A stretch of 35,445 bases of DNA from a virus (IMGVR_UViG_3300042485_002443:1-35445); one strand, 5' to 3'. Positions 1 to 6,793 are shown, counted from the first letter of the stretch. The notes: generated by a model from the sequence alone, not told the origin. Numbers and translations are program-made.

Positions 1-127
1 GATTTATTTAAAAGTTTACATTCATTGTATAGATCAGTTAACCCCCCTTTTGATTTTGCTGACGGAGTTTGTTTTAAAAATAAGCCGTCACCTAATGACC
101 CCATAAATAAACCTTCATTCATTATTC
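1..127. repeat. Direct repeat of the window ends, left copy
   Basis: These 127 bases are identical to 35319-35445. Joining the copies gives a circle of 35,318 bp and restores an open frame across the junction. The length equals a common maximum k-mer size of de Bruijn-graph assemblers, so it is probably an assembly overlap of a circular graph rather than a biological terminal repeat. Confidence 0.95.
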
Positions 128-710
128 CGACAAATTGACTTGTATCGTCATCCTGTACCCCCTTCTCGCCTCTATAAATAAAATTAGTATTTACAAAAGT
201 TGTATTCATTACTTTATTTCTTAATAGTTTTTTATTTGTACCCCCTATTGCATCGCCTGTTTGACTTATTCCAAAAAGCCCGATCTTTTGCCTAATCATA
301 AACTCTTTCACACCTTCAAAGACGTTAAATATATCATCGAAATTTGCTATCCTTTGATACTTACCCATAAATTTAATTTCATAGCCGTTTGTATCGTCGT
401 CCTGTACTATATAAAAGTCAATTTTTAATTCTTTTGCAATATCATAAAACATATTCCTTGCTTGTCCAGCACTTCTTCGAGATTTACTCGGTCTATGTAC
501 GTAGTCGAATTTTTCCCTTGCCTCTTTCATATTAAAAATATGTAGATTAAACCCTTTTTTATTGGATTCTTCTTCATATAGATTTATATCGTCGGTTTCA
601 TCGTCGATAAAAACATGAATTTTATCTTTTTCCCAGCCTATTTTTAAAAAAAAATTAACTGTTTTTAAATTATCAGATCTATGATAAGACGGTATAAATA
701 TATCAATCAT
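1..710 (-). CDS. GT-A glycosyltransferase-like protein, N-terminal part (gene continues at 35318-35126)
   Basis: The ATG at 710 opens a frame that runs off the window start and continues at the other end to a stop at 35126. The whole protein is 300 residues on the circular map. It starts with a GT-A-like strand (MIDIFIPSYHRSD) and has two QDDDT motifs at residues 103-107 and 186-190, the first placed like the metal-binding DXD of GT-A enzymes. The C-terminal GGRLHHHI stretch and overall pattern recall the TET/JBP-associated glycosyltransferase (TAGT/GREB1-like) family of phages. Glycosylation of a modified base in phage DNA is the inferred role. The start overlaps the end of the ParB-like gene by 8 nt, implying co-translation. 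No TET/JBP oxygenase or hydroxymethylase was recognised. Family assignment is from memory of motifs, so moderate. Confidence 0.6.
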   Translation of the reverse strand, partial: MIDIFIPSYHRSDNLKTVNFFLKIGWEKDKIHVFIDDETDDINLYEEESNKKGFNLHIFNMKEAREKFDYVHRPSKSRRSAGQARNMFYDIAKELKIDFYIVQDDDTNGYEIKFMGKYQRIANFDDIFNVFEGVKEFMIRQKIGLFGISQTGDAIGGTNKKLLRNKVMNTTFVNTNFIYRGEKGVQDDDTSQFVGIMNEGLFMGSLGDGLFLKQTPSAKSKGGLTDLYNECKLLNK

Positions 711-1419
711 TCCACCCATTTATTAAATTGTGCACCCTTAACAGATCATCGTCGATAAATCCGTTGACTCCATTATCACATAAAACTAATCTTAATCGTT
801 CGATCAATTCTTTTTCTTCTTTTTCTGCATTAAAAAAATAATAATTTGCTACATTCTCAAAATCAATTTTTATAAATCTATATGAAAATAAAGTGAGTAT
901 TTTTTTTTGTTCATCTGTTAAGGTACTATCATTTATTATTTTTATTTTTTCATTGTACTTTGTTAAATCTAAACAATCAATTAAATTTATATTTGGTTTT
1001 TGTTCAGGAATATAATAAATATCTTCGAATTCAACTTTTGATAAATTTTCGGTTGCCGAATTTACAGGCAAATCTAATCCGTAATATTCTAAAACACTCG
1101 CTTCCCATTCGTTAGCTAAAATATCCCAGTCCCACTCGCCACCGCTTACATTATCTTTAATCAAAAATTCTTTTTCCTGTTCAGGTGTTAGATTTTCGGC
1201 TATTATAATCGGAACTTCTTTCAATCCAGCCTCGAGACAAGCATTATAACGCATATTGCCACCTAAAATTATCATTTCTTTGTTAACGACAATAGGTCTT
1301 AATTTAAGCATCTCGGGAAATTCTTTTATTGAATTAACCAATTTTTTAAATTTATCTTTTTTAATAAATCTCGGATTATCGGGATTTACTTTGATTTGAT
1401 TTGTTTTTACAATAACCAT
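703..1419 (-). CDS. ParB/Srx-fold (ParB N-terminal-like) protein
   Basis: The protein has 238 residues. The first 115 match the ParB/sulfiredoxin-type nuclease fold: NPDNPR at 12-17, then RPIVV and the GGNMRYNA box at 53-60 with the conserved Gly and Arg. The segment around residues 84-105 (FLIKDNVSGGEWDWD) is typical of phage ParB-like proteins linked to DNA methyltransferases. The remaining half is acidic and unrecognised. It lies directly upstream of the glycosyltransferase, with ATG overlapping stop, and close to the terminase genes. Such domains are known to co-occur with DNA-modification enzymes in phages, so a role in modification or nicking of phage DNA is likelier than plasmid-type partition. 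No partner ParA is visible. Confidence 0.8.
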   Translation of the reverse strand: MVIVKTNQIKVNPDNPRFIKKDKFKKLVNSIKEFPEMLKLRPIVVNKEMIILGGNMRYNACLEAGLKEVPIIIAENLTPEQEKEFLIKDNVSGGEWDWDILANEWEASVLEYYGLDLPVNSATENLSKVEFEDIYYIPEQKPNINLIDCLDLTKYNEKIKIINDSTLTDEQKKILTLFSYRFIKIDFENVANYYFFNAEKEEKELIERLRLVLCDNGVNGFIDDDLLRVHNLINGWND

Positions 1420-1640
1420 TGAAATAAGTATTTTAATGCGAATACAAGTGATAAAACAAAAGTAACAATTGTTACCCTTATCAGTGAGTTTTTAAGTTCA
1501 TCGAGATTTTTAAACCATATACGAATATCGAAATGATTAACTAACGGATTGATAACACAAATTACACGATCAGCAAAGTATAAACCCACATAAATCGGAA
1601 GTAAAATAAACCCTAAAATAATTCTAAAATTTTTTTTCAT
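1407..1640 (-). CDS. Small two-helix membrane protein
   Basis: This 77-residue protein has a hydrophobic segment near residues 6-24 and a second near 56-75, joined by a polar loop with basic and acidic residues. It should span the host inner membrane twice. It starts 18 nt past the hairpin at 1658-1678 and overlaps the ParB-like gene by 13 nt, so it leads the cotranscribed ParB/glycosyltransferase/terminase group. No family recognised. An immunity or superinfection-exclusion role is possible from size and topology only. Confidence 0.6.
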   Translation of the reverse strand: MKKNFRIILGFILLPIYVGLYFADRVICVINPLVNHFDIRIWFKNLDELKNSLIRVTIVTFVLSLVFALKYLFQWLL

Positions 1641-1657
1641 TTTGTTTTGTTTTAAAA

Positions 1658-1678
1658 CCCCCTTTTTTATTCAGGGGG
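1658..1678 (-). terminator. Probable intrinsic terminator after the SSB-like gene
   Basis: Five C at 1658-1662 pair with five G at 1674-1678 around an 11-nt loop. Read on the minus strand the hairpin is followed by TTTTAAAAC. It lies 12 nt past the SSB-like stop and just ahead of the next start, so it could be a partial terminator allowing read-through. Confidence 0.5.
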
Positions 1679-1689
1679 CTATATTAATA

Positions 1690-1983
1690 TTAAAAAGGAA
1701 AATCGTCGTCGTCCTCTATTTCATTTGCTTTTATTGGTTCTATCTCTTTCTTTTTTGGCACTCCAAAATTTCCGATATAGATTGTTTTTTCGTCGCTATC
1801 TTTTGGCTTTTGAACTTGCAGTTGTGCGATTTTTCCATATTGATCCGCCTCCTCGTTAAACCATAAATTGACATTGACATAAATTTTTCCATTGGTCGCC
1901 CTGCTAAACGCTGGATGTCCTTCTTTTGCTCTTGCGTTTAGTTCTGATAAACAGATACTTCCGACAAATAGTTTATTTTCCAT
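1690..1983 (-). CDS. SSB-like single-stranded DNA-binding protein
   Basis: This 97-residue protein ends in EDDDDFPF, closely resembling the acidic C-terminal tip (DDDIPF type) through which bacterial SSB recruits repair and replication proteins. The body (FVGSICLSEL at the start, a YVNVNLWFN strand near residue 34, YIGNFG near 70) has the alternating pattern expected of a small OB fold. It closes the operon with the ERF annealing protein and exonuclease, the usual place for a phage SSB. No obvious similarity to classical SSB outside the tail, so assignment rests on tail, size and context. Confidence 0.65.
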   Translation of the reverse strand: MENKLFVGSICLSELNARAKEGHPAFSRATNGKIYVNVNLWFNEEADQYGKIAQLQVQKPKDSDEKTIYIGNFGVPKKKEIEPIKANEIEDDDDFPF

Positions 1984-1998
1984 GATTATTTTTTTTTG

Positions 1999-2006
1999 TA
2001 AATATA
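1999..2006 (-). promoter_or_regulatory. Weak Bacteroidetes-type -7 box upstream of the SSB-like gene
   Basis: The minus strand reads TATATTTA here, one base off TAnnTTTG, 16 nt before the SSB-like ATG. No clear TTG lies 18-20 nt upstream. It could boost SSB expression independently of the recombination operon. Confidence 0.3.
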
Positions 2007-2020
2007 ATAATTTTGTAACT

Positions 2021-2206
2021 TTAAAAGTAAAAAGTAAATAATAAAATAAGAATAGTCGAAATGATCAAAGTGAATAAAAAACTTTTTTCATTGTATTTTC
2101 TTTGCTTGTGTTGAATCATTTGCCTGTGCTCATCAAACACTACCTTTTTTGCTTTTAATGTCTTTAAATCGCTTCTTTTTATCATTCTCCTTTCCGTTCT
2201 GTTCAT
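2021..2206 (-). CDS. Small basic protein with C-terminal membrane anchor
   Basis: The protein has 61 residues. The first 40 are strongly basic (MNRTERRMIKRSDLK, then RQMIQHKQRK), and a single hydrophobic segment fills residues 43-61, ending at the C terminus. This looks like a tail-anchored protein with a cytoplasmic basic face. It sits between the 94-residue unknown and the SSB-like gene. No family recognised. Confidence 0.5.
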   Translation of the reverse strand: MNRTERRMIKRSDLKTLKAKKVVFDEHRQMIQHKQRKYNEKSFLFTLIISTILILLFTFYF

Positions 2207-2210
2207 GATC

Positions 2211-2495
2211 TTAGATTTTATTTTCGATTTTTATTGCTTTTATGATTTCTTTGTGAGTTAAAAAAGTATTATCGTCTCCCACATATTGAATTGAGATCCT
2301 TCCAGTTTCAGAATTGATTGAGGAAAATAAACAGTATTCAATATTTTCGTAATATTCTTTCGTTGTACAAAGTGTTTTTTTAACAATTTTACCCTCGGGG
2401 GTTTTATCAATTGTCAAAGGAAAGTCAATATAATTTTCTTTTTTTGACGCTTTTTCTTCCCAGTCTTTTACGTAATCTTCGATTTCTTTTTTCAT
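2211..2495 (-). CDS. Hypothetical protein of the recombination operon
   Basis: This 94-residue protein is mostly charged, with a lysine-rich N terminus (MKKEIEDYVKDWEEKASKK) and alternating strand-like segments afterwards. It begins 1 nt beyond the stop of the HEXXH gene and ends 4 nt before the next start, so it is cotranscribed with the ERF/exonuclease genes. No domain recognised. Confidence 0.6.
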   Translation of the reverse strand: MKKEIEDYVKDWEEKASKKENYIDFPLTIDKTPEGKIVKKTLCTTKEYYENIEYCLFSSINSETGRISIQYVGDDNTFLTHKEIIKAIKIENKI

Positions 2496-2496
2496 C

Positions 2497-2880
2497 TTAA
2501 AAAATTATTTTAATTATGTCCAATGCTAAAATTTCCGCATCGCTTATTAGTTCTTCTTCTTTTTCCTTCAAATTATCTTTATATTTTTCGAATTGGTAGT
2601 GGGTCGATTCATGGAATATTAAACCAAAGTTTTCATTCATGTTTTTTGTGAGTGCCGACGAATTAATAAATAAATAATATTGATCTTTTGAATTCGGATA
2701 AAAGTTTTGCATACCATCAATATAAGTGCCACCTTGCGCAATTCTATCGATACAATCCTGCTTATTTAATCCATGCAATTGATCAACATCAAAGTAATCA
2801 AATAAAGCAACTGCCGAAGTGCCGACCAAAAGGGTTAAATCCATACGCACCAACTTTGCTATCGTAATTTTATTTTCCAT
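2497..2880 (-). CDS. Zincin-like protein with HEXXH motif
   Basis: The 127-residue protein carries H90-E91-S-T-H94 in a helix context (FGLIFHESTHYQFEKY), followed by EEELISDAE at 108-116, which supplies a Glu/Asp where gluzincins such as the ImmA/IrrE (M78-like) group have their third zinc ligand. It is therefore a probable small metallopeptidase or a zincin-fold protein. It starts immediately downstream of the exonuclease stop and belongs to the recombination operon. Substrate unknown; cleavage of a host repressor or defence factor is speculation. No signal peptide, so cytoplasmic. Confidence 0.6.
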   Translation of the reverse strand: MENKITIAKLVRMDLTLLVGTSAVALFDYFDVDQLHGLNKQDCIDRIAQGGTYIDGMQNFYPNSKDQYYLFINSSALTKNMNENFGLIFHESTHYQFEKYKDNLKEKEEELISDAEILALDIIKIIF

Positions 2881-3615
2881 TTATAAGAGTTTAAACATGA
2901 TTTTATTATAATATTCGACCGCATATTTTCTCGCAATCTTTACCTTTTCGATTATTTGTTTTTCGATCTCAGTATCACGCTCGTAAGTTATTGTAGTGAT
3001 TCTTAAACATGGATCTAACCCATCCATATTATGCAAATCAAACGATTCATGTCCTCGTAACTCGTCAGGGGTCGTCATTAAACAATATGACACCTCAGCA
3101 CTATCGCAGCCCGTTAACATCATATAACCTCGCATTTGGTATTCATAAGCGATATTGTGTGCTTCGCTTTGGAATATTGGAAAGGTATTTTTCGACCAAC
3201 TGCATTTTACATCGATTATTTTATTGCCATGAATAATATCGGGAGTGCCGCAAATGAAGTCATTTTCATAAAAATTTTTGTTTTTACTGTATTTTTCACC
3301 GTTGAAATCTGAAAGGAATTTAATCGCTTTGTCCTCCATTAAATTTCCTTTATTTACATATTTATTATCGAGAATATTTACATATCCGTAAACAAGCTGT
3401 TTAATAGTTTGTTCAATTGACGAAATTCCTGTTTGTGAAAGTGTAACAGGTGCATCACGTTTTGAGATCAATTCGTCCCTTGTTTCTGCTTGTTTTTCTG
3501 TTAATTTAATTTTAGTTAACAAATCATTTAGATTTTTTTCTTGTGTACTTGTTAAACCTATTTTACCGTTGGCAATGTCGCTCAATGAAGAACAACGAAA
3601 TTTTAAATTTTCCAT
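2881..3615 (-). CDS. PD-(D/E)XK exonuclease (YqaJ/lambda-exonuclease type)
   Basis: The 244-residue protein shows the expected chain of active-site residues: E94 in KGNLMED, D126 in GTPDII, D135-V-K137 in KIIDVKCSW, and Q160 in YEYQMRGYM, the Gln-Tyr helix typical of YqaJ/lambda-exonuclease recombinases. It would resect double-stranded DNA to give 3' overhangs for the ERF annealing protein encoded just upstream. Such paired exonuclease and annealing genes form phage recombination modules. Gene spacing is tight (10 nt from ERF, adjacent to the HEXXH gene). Confidence 0.85.
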   Translation of the reverse strand: MENLKFRCSSLSDIANGKIGLTSTQEKNLNDLLTKIKLTEKQAETRDELISKRDAPVTLSQTGISSIEQTIKQLVYGYVNILDNKYVNKGNLMEDKAIKFLSDFNGEKYSKNKNFYENDFICGTPDIIHGNKIIDVKCSWSKNTFPIFQSEAHNIAYEYQMRGYMMLTGCDSAEVSYCLMTTPDELRGHESFDLHNMDGLDPCLRITTITYERDTEIEKQIIEKVKIARKYAVEYYNKIMFKLL

Positions 3616-3625
3616 TTTTTAAAAA

Positions 3626-4225
3626 TTAAATTTGAATAGAGTCGATTAATCTTTGTTTTTGATCATCAGTAACGGAATATCTTACACCGATTAAATTCAA
3701 TATTTTTTCTTGGATATTGTCTTTTATTGCTGTTTCAATATTTACATCTGTTAAGACTGTGATTTTTGGAATAGTTACAATTGATTTTTTAGGTTCTTCT
3801 TTGCCATGGGTATTTGTAGAATCAGAATCTTTTGTATCGTCAATTAAAAACAAGGCGTTAAGGGCGTATTTTCTTGCATAAGAAGAAGAAGATCCCGTTA
3901 TTTGGCTGCCGTCCATACCTTTTTTTATTTCTTCTTCTCGGGCGAATCCGTTTACTTCTATACAATTACCTTTATAGATAAAATGTGCGAAGGATTTTAC
4001 ATAGTATCGTGATCCTATTAAAACAACTTCATCAAACATAAATAAAGAACATTCATACTTTAATAATAAAGGTTTTACAGCCTCTTGAATGTCCTCACAA
4101 TTTCGATAGTTATAATTTCCAAAACTATTTCTTTGTTTTTTAGGTGCTTTTAATTCATTTTGCACCAACGTTAATACTTCATAAACGTCTTTTTGTTCTT
4201 CTTGTTTGCTCGATTTATTTTCCAT
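3626..4225 (-). CDS. erf: ERF-family single-strand annealing protein
   Basis: This 199-residue protein matches the ERF superfamily: KQRNSFGNYNYRNCEDI near residues 30-46, a DEV strand at 65-67, and a GSSSSYARKYALNALF helix at 111-126 followed by LIDDTKDSD, the standard end of the ERF core. The C-terminal 60 residues look like a linker plus a small helical tail. It should anneal single strands produced by the neighbouring exonuclease during recombination-dependent replication or genome circularisation. The gene follows a 52-residue gene with a 14-nt gap. Confidence 0.85.
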   Translation of the reverse strand: MENKSSKQEEQKDVYEVLTLVQNELKAPKKQRNSFGNYNYRNCEDIQEAVKPLLLKYECSLFMFDEVVLIGSRYYVKSFAHFIYKGNCIEVNGFAREEEIKKGMDGSQITGSSSSYARKYALNALFLIDDTKDSDSTNTHGKEEPKKSIVTIPKITVLTDVNIETAIKDNIQEKILNLIGVRYSVTDDQKQRLIDSIQI

Positions 4226-4239
4226 TTTTTTTGTTTTTT

Positions 4240-4398
4240 TTACATTTGTTTTTGATCTAAAAGTTTATCTATAATTTTTAAGGCAACGATGATCTGTTTG
4301 TTTTTATTGCTTACATCCATATCATGAATATAACCGTATTTTTTTACTTTTACTAAGGTTTTCTCCGCCTTGTCGTCTAATATTACTAATGTTTTCAT
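4240..4398 (-). CDS. Short hypothetical protein leading the recombination operon
   Basis: A 52-residue frame starts MKTLVILDDKAEK and ends at a TAA 14 nt before the ERF start. It lies about 14 nt downstream of a TATCTTTG -7 box, so it is the first gene of the ERF operon. Charged, with a likely helical C terminus; no family recognised. Its placement between promoter and ERF and lack of competing frames support it being real. Confidence 0.55.
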   Translation of the reverse strand: MKTLVILDDKAEKTLVKVKKYGYIHDMDVSNKNKQIIVALKIIDKLLDQKQM

Positions 4399-4412
4399 AA
4401 TGTTTTTTTTTA

Positions 4413-4420
4413 CAAAGATA
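4413..4420 (-). promoter_or_regulatory. Promoter of the recombination operon (-7 box)
   Basis: The minus strand reads TATCTTTGTAA, the same -7 element as the early promoters at 6212, 6568 and 11602. The -33 ACGCTTG of those promoters is missing, so it may be weaker or need a factor. Confidence 0.55.
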
Positions 4421-4434
4421 CTATAATTTTATAA

Positions 4435-4737
4435 CTAATCTATAATATTTTTAATTTTTTTAATTTTTATTACATTTTGAGTTAATTCACTTGCAAATAG
4501 ATCGAGAATAATATCATATAACTGCGCCATCTCTTTATATTTATAAACCGAATTTTCAATAGGCAAATCTTTTGTTTCTTCAAAAAATTCTTTTTCATCA
4601 ATGCTCGAATTTTCATCAATCATTTCTTTTAATTCTGTGGACGCATCCAGCCCGTGAATTTCACTTTTTGATACTCTTTCAAGTAATACCTTCGCTTTAT
4701 ACATTAGCGCATTAAAACGCTCCTTTTTCTTATTCAT
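4435..4737 (-). CDS. Hypothetical acidic helical protein
   Basis: The protein has 100 residues, begins MNKKKERFNALMYKAK and is predicted to be mainly alpha-helical with many Glu and Lys. It ends just before the ERF-operon promoter and is the last gene of a run of overlapping small genes. Its ATG overlaps the upstream TGA (ATGA), which implies translational coupling. No family recognised. Confidence 0.6.
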   Translation of the reverse strand: MNKKKERFNALMYKAKVLLERVSKSEIHGLDASTELKEMIDENSSIDEKEFFEETKDLPIENSVYKYKEMAQLYDIILDLFASELTQNVIKIKKIKNIID

Positions 4738-4895
4738 CTTTTTATTTTTTCCGTGATTAAAATTACTGGATCAATTATATATTTTACATCTTGACCTTTT
4801 AAAAATTCTTCCGTTCTAAGTATCAAGTATGCGAGATCAATACTTGCATAAATTGACATTTTGTCGCTTTCGTATCTTGATACAAATATTATCAT
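4734..4895 (-). CDS. Short hypothetical protein, coupled at both ends
   Basis: A 53-residue frame (MIIFVSRYESDKMS...) begins with an ATGA overlap of the upstream stop and ends with an ATGA overlap of the downstream start. These two precise couplings are good evidence that it is translated even though it is very short. Function unknown. Confidence 0.6.
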   Translation of the reverse strand: MIIFVSRYESDKMSIYASIDLAYLILRTEEFLKGQDVKYIIDPVILITEKIKR

Positions 4896-5086
4896 AGTTT
4901 GTTTATTTCTTGTTTTACTTCAATCCAATATCTTAAATAAAAATCATCAACCGATTCATTTATTATTTCTATTAGTAATATCTCATCAACTGCAATTAAA
5001 GCGCATTGTTTACTTTGTTCAAACTCTATACTAAAATCTATTGTCATTTGTCTAATTAAGTAATCCGCTTTTTCTTTTGGTGTCAT
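4892..5086 (-). CDS. Small conserved-type phage protein
   Basis: The 64 residues begin MTPKEKADYLI and contain QCALIAVDEI and YWIEVKQEINKL. This MTPKEKA...CA..AVDEI...YW..VK.EI pattern is one I recognise as recurring in small uncharacterised proteins of Bacteroidetes phages and prophages. Function unknown. Two bases separate it from the upstream stop, and it is coupled to the next gene. Confidence 0.65.
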   Translation of the reverse strand: MTPKEKADYLIRQMTIDFSIEFEQSKQCALIAVDEILLIEIINESVDDFYLRYWIEVKQEINKL

Positions 5087-5088
5087 AA

Positions 5089-5331
5089 TTAAATATTTTG
5101 TTCTATTATATAATAATGCTGTAAGTCTGATAAAATTATCTTATTGCTATATGGAGAAGGAGTTATATTATAACCCCTAAAACTTCCTATCCTTGATAAT
5201 AATATTAAATAAAAAGGTATAAATAAATAAGTAGTTTCTTTGTTAAAATGAAGTTCTACGGGTGCACCATCAATTAATTTATTTAAAATAGCAAACATTG
5301 TATCTACTATTTGTTTTTCTATATCTTCCAT
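5089..5331 (-). CDS. Hypothetical protein with hydrophobic centre
   Basis: This 80-residue protein has a hydrophobic stretch around residues 34-47 (TYLFIPFYLILLSR) that could be a membrane segment or a buried strand. Its start follows the AUAGAAAUU leader, in which the UAG is the stop codon of the upstream gene. No family recognised. Confidence 0.55.
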   Translation of the reverse strand: MEDIEKQIVDTMFAILNKLIDGAPVELHFNKETTYLFIPFYLILLSRIGSFRGYNITPSPYSNKIILSDLQHYYIIEQNI

Positions 5332-5336
5332 AATTT

Positions 5337-5489
5337 CTATTTTTTAGGAATGTATATATTTCTGTCCCAACCTTTTTTTGTTTTTTCAAGTTCCATTTTG
5401 TAGCATCCAAAAAACCACATACTCCACTCGTTAAAATCCTTCGGTTTATTCGCAGGAAAAACTGTTTTTGAAATTTTTATTGTTTTCAT
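5337..5489 (-). CDS. Short hypothetical protein
   Basis: A 50-residue frame reads MKTIKISKTVFPANKPK and ends IPKK. It contains several Trp and Phe (FNEWSMWFFGCY) and is basic overall. It starts 4 nt past the stop of the upstream gene and its own stop provides part of the leader of the next gene. Function unknown. Confidence 0.5.
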   Translation of the reverse strand: MKTIKISKTVFPANKPKDFNEWSMWFFGCYKMELEKTKKGWDRNIYIPKK

Positions 5490-5493
5490 GATC

Positions 5494-5982
5494 TTAATAT
5501 TTAATTTTGATTAAACCCCACATTAAACTAAATTCTTTATTTTTTACTTCTTTTTGGTTTTCAATATTATTATTTTCTTTTGATTTTAGATTATTATATT
5601 TTAATCTTTTTTGTATTGTATTATTTATTACAGGTAATTTTTGAGTTGTAACCATCCCGACAATTCCTTTTTCATTTTTTAATTTTGCAATCTTTAATCG
5701 TTCTCTATAATTTTTTGTTTCATTAGAACATTCTTCTATAAACATTCTCGCCATTTTTACAGTTGGCTCTTTTACCTTCCACTTGTATTTACTATTCATA
5801 ACTTGACCTTGTCTCGCCATCCAGCCCATTTTAAACATAACATGGAAAGCATTACTTGATAAATTATATTTTCTCATCAAATTTTCTTGTACTACGGGCA
5901 CAAAATTATCTTTTGTTAATTCGAAAACCTCTATTAAATAATTGTGATTTCGCTCGATTCTTTCTTGTGTGATTTTTTGCAT
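5494..5982 (-). CDS. Hypothetical basic protein, possibly DNA-binding
   Basis: The protein has 162 residues. The first 75 (with ELTKDNFVPVVQENLMRKYNLSS, then MFKMGWMARQGQ...KYKW) have the helix-turn-helix-wing rhythm of a small winged-helix domain. The rest is lysine- and asparagine-rich and low in complexity. Position in the small early cluster is consistent with a regulator or host-takeover factor, but no family was recognised. Confidence 0.5.
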   Translation of the reverse strand: MQKITQERIERNHNYLIEVFELTKDNFVPVVQENLMRKYNLSSNAFHVMFKMGWMARQGQVMNSKYKWKVKEPTVKMARMFIEECSNETKNYRERLKIAKLKNEKGIVGMVTTQKLPVINNTIQKRLKYNNLKSKENNNIENQKEVKNKEFSLMWGLIKIKY

Positions 5983-6014
5983 AATTTTACTTTTTAGTTT
6001 ATTTTCCTTTTTAT

Positions 6015-6173
6015 TTATTTTATTTGTTTTGCTAATTGTTCACCGAAATTTGTTAATTCTGAATAGTTCCAACCTGACGCCTCCACTTCTTTTTTTTCTG
6101 TTTCAAAATCAAAGATTTCATTAAATAGATCACTGTTAAAAATGTCCTCGATTGTTAAATTTTCTTTTGTCAT
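6015..6173 (-). CDS. Short acidic hypothetical protein
   Basis: The 52-residue frame starts MTKENLTIEDIFNSDLF and ends LAKQIK, is acidic and probably helical. It is the first gene after the promoter at 6212-6241, with an AUAGGAAUU leader before its ATG. Small acidic early proteins are common among phage inhibitors of host enzymes; here that is only a possibility. Confidence 0.55.
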   Translation of the reverse strand: MTKENLTIEDIFNSDLFNEIFDFETEKKEVEASGWNYSELTNFGEQLAKQIK

Positions 6174-6207
6174 AATTCCTATTTTTTTATTGTTTGTTTT
6201 TATTTCT

Positions 6208-6249
6208 ATTACAAAGATATAATAATTTTATAATATAACAAGCGTTTTT
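6208..6249. repeat. 42-bp exact repeat carrying a promoter, copy 1
   Basis: Identical to 6564-6605. The repeat contains the complete minus-strand promoter (-33 ACGCTTG and -7 TATCTTTG) and little else, indicating duplication of a promoter unit about 356 bp apart. Confidence 0.9.
6212..6241 (-). promoter_or_regulatory. Early promoter, ACGCTTG / TATCTTTG
   Basis: On the minus strand TTG (6241-6239, within ACGCTTG) and TATCTTTG (6219-6212) are separated by 19 nt, fitting the Bacteroidetes -33/-7 consensus. It precedes the gene starting at 6173 and probably the run of small genes down to 4435. Confidence 0.8.
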
Positions 6250-6270
6250 TTATTTTTTTTTATTTATTTT

Positions 6271-6528
6271 TTATTTATTTTTTACCATTGCATAATTTAC
6301 AACTTTGTTAAAATTATCAAAAAACCTTCTTTCTGTTTCTTGGCTGCAATTATTATAATAAATTTCTCGACAAAAATCTTGGATCATTTCTTTACCCTCA
6401 ATAAATCCAGCTAAAAAAGTCAATCCATTTATTGAAAATTGAATATCTTTATTATACCCGTTCACATCTACAATAGTATGTGATACATTCATTTTATTAA
6501 GTTTTGAAATTAAGCTTGAAATTTTCAT
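6271..6528 (-). CDS. Hypothetical protein
   Basis: The 85-residue protein starts MKISSLISKLNKMN and has a mixed strand and helix pattern with a Phe-rich end (RRFFDNFNKVV). It is a single-gene unit between two identical promoters at 6568 and 6212. No family recognised. Confidence 0.6.
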   Translation of the reverse strand: MKISSLISKLNKMNVSHTIVDVNGYNKDIQFSINGLTFLAGFIEGKEMIQDFCREIYYNNCSQETERRFFDNFNKVVNYAMVKNK

Positions 6529-6563
6529 AATTTTTAGTTTTAAATTTGTTTGTTTGTTTTGAT

Positions 6564-6605
6564 ATTACAAAGATATAATAATTTTATAATATAACAAGCG
6601 TTTTT
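6564..6605. repeat. 42-bp exact repeat carrying a promoter, copy 2
   Basis: Identical to 6208-6249, with the TGTTTGTTTT stretch upstream (plus-strand sense) also shared. It could serve as a substrate for recombination that deletes the gene at 6271-6528. Confidence 0.9.
6568..6597 (-). promoter_or_regulatory. Early promoter, ACGCTTG / TATCTTTG
   Basis: TTG at 6597-6595 and TATCTTTG at 6575-6568, spacing 19 nt on the minus strand. Drives the gene starting at 6528. Confidence 0.8.
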
Positions 6606-6616
6606 ATAAATTATTT

Positions 6617-6793
6617 TTATTTTATTGAAATTAAATTTTTATTGATATACTCCAAAGGTGCGTACCAGCTCGTTCTAAATTTATTAGATATTTTAAAAAG
6701 TCCTTTTTCAATGTCCTTAACTTGGAAAATTAAAATTTTTCCTTCACTCATTAACTCTAAATTCATTCCTATTTTAATTTCTTCGGCTTTCAT
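6617..6793 (-). CDS. Short hypothetical protein
   Basis: A 58-residue frame begins MKAEEIKIGMNLELM and ends NLISIK. The strand-rich pattern (KILIFQVKDIEKGLFKIS) suggests a small beta-barrel such as an SH3-like fold, similar in flavour to the 55-residue protein at 11119-11286. It lies 12 nt past the stop of the 63-residue gene and is probably cotranscribed with it. Confidence 0.5.
   Translation of the reverse strand: MKAEEIKIGMNLELMSEGKILIFQVKDIEKGLFKISNKFRTSWYAPLEYINKNLISIK

Noticed and set aside
1-127. True direct terminal repeat of the virion DNA
   Set aside because: Length equals a standard k-mer, and it lies within a coding frame; an assembly overlap is simpler.
1642-1866. Hydrophobic 74-residue plus-strand frame
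   Set aside because: Antisense to the SSB-like gene; hydrophobicity follows from reading its Lys/Glu-rich codons in reverse.
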